A stretch of DNA of 64,000 nucleotides, from positions 64,501 to 128,500 of the forward strand of contig JAKOGI010000525.1 of the NCBI GenBank assembly GCA_029747015.1. Reading direction: 5' to 3'. The notes below the pieces were generated by a model that was given only the letters and a program-made list of their open reading frames with translations, had not been told where the DNA came from and did no database searches. Of the stretch, positions 55,990 to 64,000 are shown in pieces. Positions within the stretch are counted from its first letter, which is position 1, and each line of letters begins with the position of its first letter. The position numbers were made by a program, and so were the translations under genes. Source of the stretch: Carnegiea gigantea. Its lineage: Eukaryota; Streptophyta; Magnoliopsida; Caryophyllales; Cactaceae.

Positions 55990-56236
55990 TTAAGAGGGGT
56001 GAGACTTCAAAGGGTTTAAAATTGAATAGTGAGTTTGAAAAATTCAAATATTATCTTGTTAGCTATCTTACATTACACTTGAAGTTTTATCACGGTCATG
56101 AAAACTTGGTCTCTTAGACAGTGTGCATAGCACTTTGAACTTCACATTTGGCCTCACGAATCCCTTAGACACATGGCTCGTCCGTACAGTCGAGCCTTAC
56201 CTTCTGAGTGATACCTTCTGTGACACTCCTGCTGAG
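55990..56236. other. leader-like spacer
   Basis: Follows the decayed primer-binding site and is cut off at 56237 by the LTR of Tat-2. No open frame. Confidence 0.4.
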
Positions 56237-57350
56237 TGTAGACACATAAAAATGGTATTATATTTTACATAGCCTGATGACAAAAATAATAAAATAAAGA
56301 GGTTTGCATGGAAGAGACTGTCCCATCAGGCAAAACCTGGTTAGGGTCCCTACATGGGGAACTGGGTCGAGATCTCGATAAAAATGTCTCTTGTTGCTTT
56401 ACCAAGTCTTGTTTGAATTAGGCTTATCAAACATGCCCTTAGTAGAATTAGCTTTTCACACCTAGTTAAGTAGAGTTCTAATTGGATTAATTTCTTTTAA
56501 TTAATTAATTAGAATTCTAGTTTATTAAGTCAACTTGTTTTAATTAAGCTAGTGGGAGTAGAACTAGGTTCCCTTTCCCTAGATTGATTCACTTATCCTC
56601 CTCAACCACTATATAAAGGGGGGTGATCCTTTGGTTAGAGGAAGGGGGGTAATCATTTAAAGTCACAAACAAGGTGTCCGAAAATAAAGGAGAGCTTTAG
56701 GGTTCCTTTTCTAGGCGAAGGTGACAGTTTTTAGTGAGTAAAATCAATCATTGATTTAAGAAAGCATCACTCTGCTAGGTTCCTAGAAGATTTAAGTGGG
56801 CCATCCTGAGGGTGCACTTTATGACATTCTTCCCTTTCTGTTTATTTCTTTTTGTTTAATTTGGTTGATGGTAATTTGGCAAAGCTATAAACTTTAGTTA
56901 GTTTCATAACCGTTCACTATAATAATTTGAATTGTTTATCTTTTTACTGTCTTTTGGTGAATATCGTACTGTGATTTTATATGAATGAATGATTTGAACA
57001 TGCTGCAAGATTGTGTGATAGTATGATTAAATGATTCGAACATGCTCTAAGATTGTGTGATAGTATGATTAATTTTTGATTTCCCGTGTTAATTAACAGA
57101 GGCCATCAGTGATGACGAGCGGTGACATGATGCACTCCTTCATGTTACTGTACCATCGCCTCCAAATCTAAATCCTCAGTTTAAGTCCATACAATCAAGG
57201 TGATTCTCACACTAGAGATTAATTGGGGGCATTTCAAAAACCTTTTTGATGCAAATCAATCGTCCCTTTTGGTGTCCTTTTTGATTATGCCTATTAGAAG
57301 CGATTCACTTCAAAGAGTGTAATTGGTTTGTAAGTTTTTCGTAAAACTCA
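56237..57350 (+). repeat. Tat-2 5' LTR
   Basis: Starts TGTAGACACATAAAAATGG and ends GTAAAACTCA just before a primer-binding site. Promoter CTATATAAAG at 56609-56618. The opening TGTAGACAC...GATGACAAAAATAATAAAA resembles LTR starts of Ogre/Tat elements. Two 50 bp units (ATGATT(T)GAACATGCT...AAGATTGTGTGATAGTATG) are repeated at about 56987-57065. Confidence 0.7.
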
Positions 57351-57351
57351 C

Positions 57352-57369
57352 TGGTGACTCTGTTAGCTG
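57352..57369 (+). promoter_or_regulatory. Tat-2 primer-binding site
   Basis: TGGTGACTCTGTTAGCTG against the tRNA(Arg)-type TGGCGACTCTGCTGGGGA: the first 11 bases differ at one position, the end is decayed. It lies one base after the LTR. Confidence 0.6.
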
Positions 57370-58446
57370 AAGTTTAGTGCTTTTTTCTTATTTTTCCTCT
57401 TATGTGTACTTTTGGAATTGGGTGAACGGATTTCGATCATGGCAGCAGGTCATGTTTGGACCAGAATTCAGGGCTCAAACTAGCCCAGGAGCCCAACTAG
57501 GTTCGTGGATTGGTCCTTTGGCCAAAAACTAGGCTAGAGTGAGCAATTGGAGAAGACTAGGCCAGGAAGCTGGGCCTGGCTCTGGCTAGGCTCCTTGATC
57601 AACGCCAAGGCCTAGTTTCAATCCTGTAACCTAGTTTTGGTTATTTCTGCTTCCTAAAAGAAAAAAAAGAATTACATATGCTTCTAAAAAATAAAGTACC
57701 TAACAAATGAGTCTCACCATTCGTAAGGGAATTGCGCCTAAGATAGGCTCCCCGGGGTCCATGGTTCTTATAGAGGTGACTCCACTGAAGGCGTTTTTTA
57801 AGAGGTTGAGATTTGAACTTCAACATATGGAATTATCTTAATTGTATTTGTATTAGGCATATTTGCATTATAAGGTGCTGCTTACTGAGGATTAACAACA
57901 CCACTAGGTCACACCCTAATATTACTCCTCAAGAAAGTAATTGGTCACTCGGTGGGTCCACTCTACTTTCAATTGGGTAGGCAATTACTTCACCCGCTTG
58001 CAATCAGGATCCATTAAGGTTTAGCAGTAAATTTTATTAGGCTGCATACATATGGGTTTGGTGAAGAGTCAAAATAACGGCATAAGCTTTGGGCCTGGTT
58101 AGAACCCTATCGGGATCTAATTAGGAGGTCAGGTCAAGTCTACGTCCCTTGAGGAATACATTTATGGCATAAGATGATCTGGGCTCTCATTAGACTTAGG
58201 TCCATATGTTAGTATAATTCATGTAGGGTCTTTACTTTCTTCTTTGCTAAATAAGAGTATTTAGATGAGCTAGTCCTAAGCACTTTATATTGTCAATCAT
58301 GATAGGGAGGACAAAGAAAGTGTACGTACGAAGTCCACAAATTGTGAACTTCAATCTTGAGAGCAATATGGGGAAACTTCACCTACTGGGGCAAGGATAA
58401 GTTCTAAATCTAAATCTAAATCAAGTCCACTCTGACACCAATTCCA
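57370..58446. other. Tat-2 leader region
   Basis: About 1.1 kb with no coding sequence recognised. The small minus-strand frame at 57641-57826 is taken as chance. CCCCGGGGTCCATGG at 57751-57765 is locally GC-rich. Confidence 0.45.
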
Positions 58447-59380
58447 ATGGTTATGAACAATAATGAGATTAATCAAATCACAAAGATGTTGGAAAAGATA
58501 CAGGCTAGGGTGATGAAAGCAACAAGAGGATGGAGACAGTGGCTGCTACACTCCAAAGCCTCAACAAGGAACCCCATGGCTAGGATGCTAGCGAATAAGA
58601 AGAGGGGAAAGATAAGAAGGGAGACCTAAAGGAAGTGAAGAAGGGGTAAGCGGAGGCAAAGAGCACTCTTCCAATAGATCCACCAGCGAATCGTATGGAG
58701 CAATTGCTTAAAGAATCCACCATATTTAACAGTTACTTCAATGACTATGTAGGATTCACCTCCATCCTCAAAGGGAAACTGCATCTTAAATTCACTATAC
58801 CGGACATAAAATTTCATGGAACTAAAAATCCCAATCACCATGTGAGGAACTTTATTAGTGCCATGACTCTAAGAGGAATGGACAAAGACATGTTTCATAT
58901 CATATTCCCCTGGACTTTCAATAAGGATGCCATGAAATGGAACAATGCTATGGACCCATAAAAGGTCATGAACTAGGAAGATCTCTATAGAGAGTTCTCC
59001 ACACTGAGGAATGAAGGGATCCTAGTGGAAGAAGAACTAGCTAGGGAAGCACATGCTAAAACTGGCAACGATGGGAAAGGTAACTACTAGAATAAGGATA
59101 AAAAGGCTAGTTGTTCTTCTAATAAAGAAGTGCGTGTAATAAACTACTACACAGAGTACACCCCCATAGGAGCTATTTATACTCAGGCCTTGGAACATTT
59201 GCTAGCGAAGGGAAAGATTGATCTCCTTGAGATTAAGCTAGAAACTGAAGTAATAAGGCATTCAGAGTCTTTGATTTGACCAAATGGTCCAAGTATCATT
59301 GGCCTTGGGGACACGACACCAAAACTTGTAGGACCTTCAAGAACAGGTTAGAGCAGATGTTCCAATCAGGATAACTTTCT
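58447..59380 (+). pseudogene. Tat-2 gag remnant
   Basis: Starts MNNNEINQITKMLEKIQARV (58453 on). At 58695-58958 the gag core is open: KLHLKFTIPDIKFHGTKNPN, HHVRNFISAMTLRGMDKDMF, HIIFPWTFNKDAMKWNNAMD (family: P.F..P.F..F.GT.DP..H...F...M...G..D.L....F...L...A..W). Downstream LYREFSTLRNEGILVEEELA and, at 59290-59370, WSKYHWPWGHDTKTCRTFKN RLEQMFQSG, the Tat-type Cys/His motif. One in-frame stop after NAMDP and several later. Confidence 0.85.
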
Positions 59381-59849
59381 TTGTCTAAGGCTGTTTAAAA
59401 TCCTAACGCTAGCAAAAACCCACTTGGAGACCATGATAACATCTTTACTTTCGACAACACGTACAATGCATTAATGAACCGAAGCCTATGGTCTATCTTC
59501 CTGCATAACATGCAGAGGCTTGTGACCTATAAAAAAGCGATGAAGAAGACATGTGTGAAACTCAAGGAGGGTTTTAGCTTGATAAAGAGGAAGATTTCTG
59601 GGGAGAAGATGCGAATGAGAACTCCCCAGTAGAGGAAGACTAAGGCCAGGTCTAACATCTCACAAAAGCTAGGCAATGTTAAGCCAAAGATGCCCCATAG
59701 TAGGCCTTAGAAAAAGAAAAGAGGACAGAGATCAAAGAAGATGACCCTATGTTAAAGCAATTGAAAAAAACTTAAAGCCGATGTAATAATTAGGCAATTT
59801 ATAGTAGCTTCACAAAAGCACGGACAACTTTTACTTAAAGAACTAAATA

Positions 59850-60310
59850 AAATTGATCTGTTACTTGACACCACATCTGAGGAAATGATACTCTCAATCA
59901 CCACTGGTATGGATACTATAACCTTTAACAATGATTATTTTCAATCAAGAGGCACAGCGTACAACAACACTTTATATCTAACTGTGACATGTCTTTAGAA
60001 GCATGTACCCTTTCTCCTTGGTTAACAACGGGTTAGCCATGAACGTCTGCCCTTGGAGTACTACAAAGAGGTTAGTAATTAGAGAGAATTAGTTATCAAC
60101 TCCCTCAACACATCTTCAAGCATATGATGACTTAAAGAGATTAGTTCTGGGCACTATCCTCCTTTCCACAAATGTGGGTCCTATAGAAAAGGACGTGGAG
60201 TTCTAGATTCTGGACATCCCAACTACCTTTAATCTACTCTCAGGATGTCCATGACTTCACAAACATCAGGCAGTCCCTTCTACGATACACTAGAAGGTAA
60301 AGATGTTAAT
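59850..60310 (+). pseudogene. Tat-2 aspartic protease remnant
   Basis: Readable: ITTGMDTITFNNDYF, LVNNGLAMNVCPWSTTKRLV (60024-60083), LQAYDDLKRLVLGTILLSTN (60112-60172) and VEFXILDIPTTFNLLSGCP (60197-60250), then HKHQAVPSTIH. This is the Tat/Athila protease layout (DNGSALNVCPL.T...L; FQVLDI..SYNLLLGRPW). The catalytic DNGS reads VNNG. Confidence 0.75.
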
Positions 60311-61329
60311 AAAAGGAGAAGTGGTCACCATTGAAGGAGATAATCTATGTTCCACTATTACCAACAAAGGGTCAGTATTGGAAGTGGAGCATAGTTAGGA
60401 TGACGAAGAACTTTATAATTTGGAAGCAATAGCAATCCTGGAAAAAGGTCAAGCTTCCTTTGACTTTGATCCTTACTCAACTTAAATATGAATGTCATTG
60501 TTAAAAGATAGGGATACTTTCTAGGCCTAGTTGTAGGCCGAAGAGCATAGGATTGGACCATCTTTCTTTTAACCCAATAAGAAAATTACAAGTTTAGGCT
60601 AGAGTACTAATATACTCTTAAAGAAATAGCTAAGGCAAGATAGGAAGAGCAAGCATGAAAATCAGTTGTCAAGGAAGGATACTGGAAGGATTACATCGTA
60701 AAGCCGTATCCGGACACTCTTAATGGCCAGTTCCTCTGTGAAAGAGACAACTTTCCTTTTGATGGTTTCTTTGAACCCTACTACATAAGGGAAAAGGGGG
60801 TATGGGTTCTTGGATTAGAAGTATTTAGTGATTGCCAATTGTTTGAGGGAGAGGCACTCACTTCGATAGGGAAAGACCAATCCATGCAAGATTAGACCAA
60901 CCTAGCTGACAACATCTTCAGTATGGTGTTCGGGTAAGAGTGTAGGAAGAAGAAAGACCCCACTGCTGTCTTATTCCTCGCCATGACTAACCTTAGTTTC
61001 AACCTTACGGAATTAATCACTGAAGTTAGCATAAAGAATTGCATGCATGTGACTTGGAAGGCTAAGGAGAAAGGAAAATTTTTCACTGTATGTTTAGAAG
61101 AGTTTAGTATAGGATTAGGATAGAGTTTTAGAGTCAGTCTTTAACTTTTGTTTGTTTAAGTTAAGCATTAGATGTGCTCATTTTTGATTTTCAATAAGAT
61201 GAACTCTTTCACTTATGACTCATCTTATCCTTCTCCCTTTGAAAGCTTTACCTCTAATAATGATGAAAATGAAGAAACAATCATATAAAACGTAGTTAAA
61301 GTGGTGGAAGATCATAAAAATTGAACTTC
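60311..61329 (+). pseudogene. Tat-2 protease-reverse transcriptase linker
   Basis: Stop-ridden region with only short matches to Tat pol (EVEHS.DDEELYNLEAIAIL near 60380-60440, MTNLSFNLTELI near 60984-61020). No other gene. Confidence 0.5.
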
Positions 61330-61745
61330 TATAATAAAGAGTACTATATTAATTAACTTGGGGATACTTGAAAAACCCCTAGAAATTATAATAGGAAAAT
61401 CCTTTACTCCCAAGGAGCAGGAAGAGTTTATTTCACTCTTAAGGAAATTCATAGATATTTTACCTAGTCTTATCAAGACATGCCGAGTATAGATTGAGAT
61501 ATTGCTAAGCATATACTCTCTATCTAGATGCCAAATTGGTAAAGCAGAAGCTCCGCAGAATGAATCCAGAGTGGGCTTTAAAGATAAAAGAAGAAGTCAA
61601 GAAGTAGTTGGATGTAATTTTCGTCAAAGTCGCACAGTATCCTCAATGGGTGGCTAACATAGTTCCAGTTCCTAAGAACAATGGAAGGGTAAGAATGTGC
61701 ATAGATTTTAGAGATCTTAATAAGGTAAGTCCAAAAGATGATTCC
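61330..61745 (+). pseudogene. Tat-2 reverse transcriptase, 5' part
   Basis: EIIIGKSFTPKEQEEFISLL, RKF.DIL (61381-61460), then KLVKQKLRRMNPEWALKIKE EVKK (61538-61608) and WVANIVPVPKNNGRVRMCID FRDLNKVSPKDDS (61648-61745). This is the start of Tat/Ogre reverse transcriptase. It breaks off exactly at the solo LTR. Confidence 0.92.
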
Positions 61746-62994
61746 TGATAGTACCGCAAATGCAAGGGTGTTGTAGTTTAGTTTAAATATCGTTCCTATA
61801 GAGACCAAATGTAATCAATTGAGTTTTGACCTATTATAAAAGGCTAAGCAAATAAATTCCAATGGGTTGTTTTAATTATCGCTATTTAACTATCAAAAAA
61901 TTCAATCAAACTAAAAACATCTAGGGAATTGTTTTGCCTAGTAAAGAGTTAAGTAATTGGACTTAAATATGCACTTTATCTAGATCTAGATGACTGAAAG
62001 GAATGCAATCAAAATAAAAATTCAATCTTTTCTTTCGAACCAAACTGAATTGCCTAAGCTAATCCAATTAACATTCTTTCAAATGTTCTTACTTTTAGTA
62101 TTGGTTATAGATAACTGAATTGCTAGGATTTTCTCTCAACAAACTACTCTCTTTCAAGAATCGTTAAATTAAGTTTTAACTTATTATTCTAATAGCGAGT
62201 TTCTCCTTTCAGTACTTCAGTCAACTTTCTAGTATAAGTAAGCAAATCTGGTCAAAAATTTACTCACAACAGTTCATTCACAAGATAGAATTCAATCATA
62301 CCAATTTAGATAAAGCACAAATAATGAAGATCAAAGATCCAAATCAATACTTAGGCTAACAAGTCCCTAGATTGAATAAAAATAATCACACATAATTAAA
62401 ATTAACATCTAAGCAAGAGTTTAAGAAGAGATTAAAAGGAAAGAAAGCATAGCAACAATGGTGATCTTCAATGGTTTCCCAATTTTCAAGCCTCCAATTG
62501 CCAACCTTCCACTTGAGTTCCCTATCTTGCTTTGAAGAAAACGTAAAAATCCTAAAACTGATGATAGAAATGAGATAAAGATGAGTAATAAATGTCCTAG
62601 ATCCTCCTCTTCTATAGCTGAGAAACCCTTTTTAAGCACGAACTCGGGCTTCCTCAGCTGCAAGATGAAGGAAGACAAAGAGGCAAGTCGTTTCAAGCTC
62701 ACCACAGACTATGGTCTTCACTAGGGAGCATTCATGCTTGCCTCTGTCTCAAAATTCTCTTGCTCTTCTTTTCCTCAATGGGCATGGTGACTTGGGGGCA
62801 TCCATGGGGAGTCAAATCATACTCAATTGGGGTCAAAGTAAGGGTAACAAGGCTAAAAACCGCAAAACATAGAAAACAACCATACCTAAGCGTAAAATAG
62901 GAATTTGGGTGTAGATTATAACATAAAGTTCATAATTCTTCCTAAAAATGAAGCAAAACAACCACAAAATGAAGTAAACTCTAAGCACTTATCA
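61746..62994. mobile_element. solo LTR inside Tat-2 reverse transcriptase
   Basis: 1249 bp, ends TGATAGTACCGC...GCACTTATCA (TGATA...TATCA inverted), with five-base flanks ATTCC (61741-61745) and ATTTC (62995-62999), one mismatch. Without it the host frame reads ...SPKDD then FPLPHIDVPVNNT, exactly the family sequence. No internal region, hence a solo LTR. The 94-codon minus-strand frame inside (62421-62705) is not recognised. Confidence 0.9.
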
Positions 62995-63234
62995 ATTTCC
63001 CTTTGCCACATATAGATGTTCCTGTTAACAACACTACATGACATGCCCTCCTATCATTTATAGCTGGATATGCTGGCTATAATAAGATTAAAATGGCCAG
63101 GGAAAATGTGGAGAAGAACCTTCATCACACCCTGGGAAACGTATTGCCACATAGTGATGCCATTTGGGTTGAAAAATGCTGCGACAACATATCAGAGGAT
63201 TGCTACCACCTTACTACATGACTTGAGGCATAGG
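62995..63234 (+). pseudogene. Tat-2 reverse transcriptase, continuation
   Basis: FPLPHIDVPVNNTT.HALLSF, IAGYAGYNKIKMARENVEK, then after frameshifts the HHTLGN/TYCHIVMPFGLKNA region and RIATTLLHDLRHRE. It is the block between DFPLPHID and the missing YVDDM motif. Homology ends at about 63234. Confidence 0.88.
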
Positions 63235-64000
63235 GAAGCACTTTGATCAGATTGCAAACGCAATGAAACAGTAGGATAAAACTCACTAGGTTGTGGTCTG
63301 ATACAACTTTGATGCATGAGCTTAAGGAGAACTAGCTTAAGGGGAACTCAACTAATGTCACTTTGAAATCTGGATGATGAGCTTGGTTCAAGGAATTTTA
63401 ATGGAATCACAAACGAACTAGAGGACGTGAAAGGGATAAAGGAAATAAATAAATGATATATCATTCATATACGGCCAAACAAGCAAGATGTGACAAAACA
63501 TCGGTAAGTTCTAGTGTGATGCAGATTGTGATCGAGGCTTGATCCAATGTTTCGTGAATCTTTAGGAAAATATTCTCAACGAAAATCATAGGGTCATGGA
63601 TGTTTCCTAATTTGATCAGAATCACTCTAACATGGGTCTTCTCAAAGGATGACAACATTCACCTATTCAGGCTAAATAAATTCAAATTAGGCAAGATGCA
63701 TCCAAACAACAACCAAAAGCCTACATTTCATAACTAAAACCTATATTGGTATTAAACAAGAAATAATTAAATTCAAGTAATCCCTTAAATCAAAATCAAG
63801 AACAAGAGTTTTGAATCTTTAGTAGATTTAAATCAATTTTCACCAAATATACTCATTACATGAAATTTAGCTTGATTGCACTTGTAATAGTTCTCTACAA
63901 CTATAATCTAACAAGAATAGTTCAACAAATGCTTATGATAATTTACAAAACATAGAGGTTTCAATCCAAGGCACAAAAATCCTAAATTCCTCTGGTCCTC
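63235..64000. other. unassigned right end, possible LTR-element start in minus orientation
   Basis: Interrupts Tat-2. TTGTATCAGACC on the minus strand (about 63293-63304) resembles the TGGTATCAGAGC primer site (10 of 12) and is preceded on that strand by CATGCATCA, so a minus-strand LTR could start to the right and run out of the window. No coding sequence recognised. Confidence 0.3.

Larger units (their letters stand above)
56237..63234 (+). mobile_element. Tat-2, decayed Ty3/Gypsy element of the Tat/Ogre group, 3' truncated
   Basis: 5' LTR, primer-binding site (57352-57369), leader, gag (58447 to about 59380), protease (59850-60300), linker and reverse transcriptase (about 61330-61745, resuming 63000-63234). 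A solo LTR at 61746-62994 splits the reverse transcriptase. After 63234 the frame stops matching, so the rest of pol and the 3' LTR are missing or lie beyond the window. All frames are broken by stops. Confidence 0.8.

Noticed and set aside
1..64000. CRISPR array, phage defence system, operon or other prokaryotic system
   Set aside because: The sequence is plant nuclear DNA; direct repeats here are LTRs, microsatellites, or the 33 bp coding repeats.

Overview
The window is nuclear DNA of a flowering plant, most likely a dicot with a repeat-rich genome. It is AT-rich, nearly all of it is layered and decayed transposable elements, and the one host gene that can be recognised has introns. Everything was read by eye. 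No prokaryotic system, CRISPR array, rRNA or tRNA gene was seen.

The host gene lies at 10.8-14.4 kb on the minus strand. It is the 5' half of a mitochondrial CLPX gene (AAA+ unfoldase of the ClpXP protease): four exons in one continuous reading frame of 347 codons, up to and just beyond the Walker A motif. The remaining ATPase exons are not in the window. Downstream of exon 4 (1-10.4 kb) the DNA is a minus-strand LINE (LINE-B). LINE-B is split by a 6.7 kb plus-strand LINE (LINE-A, with its target-site duplication) and by a solo LTR whose removal restores the LINE-B reading frame. LINE-A itself carries two MITE-like insertions and a 5'-truncated LINE copy. CLPX is therefore either an expressed gene with a downstream intron of more than 10 kb, or a broken fragment.

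From 14.4 to 20.3 kb there is AT-rich spacer, a 350 bp compound microsatellite and a 480 bp direct repeat of unknown nature. From 20.3 to 40.7 kb is a five-level nest. An outer Ty3/Gypsy element (partial 5' LTR, decayed primer-binding site, 3.2 kb 3' LTR) contains a 249 bp hAT-type MITE with a perfect 8 bp target duplication. That MITE is split by a complete-ended minus-strand Gypsy element with two LTRs of about 1.03 kb. That Gypsy element is split by a CACTA (En/Spm) transposon that lost its 3' end together with the Gypsy pol region. The CACTA in turn contains a 493 bp hAT MITE with another perfect 8 bp duplication.

From 42.2 to 45.9 kb is a non-autonomous LTR element that encodes only a gag-like protein with an acidic tandem-repeat tail (TR-GAG type), followed by a partial second internal region. 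From 45.9 to 63.2 kb are two heavily mutated plus-strand Gypsy elements of the Tat/Ogre group. The first has an LTR-like insertion in gag and an antisense ORF downstream of integrase. The second has a 1.1 kb 5' LTR and is interrupted in reverse transcriptase by a solo LTR. The last 0.8 kb is unassigned.

The genes do not form a pathway. The value of the window lies in its insertion history and in the CLPX gene caught beside it.
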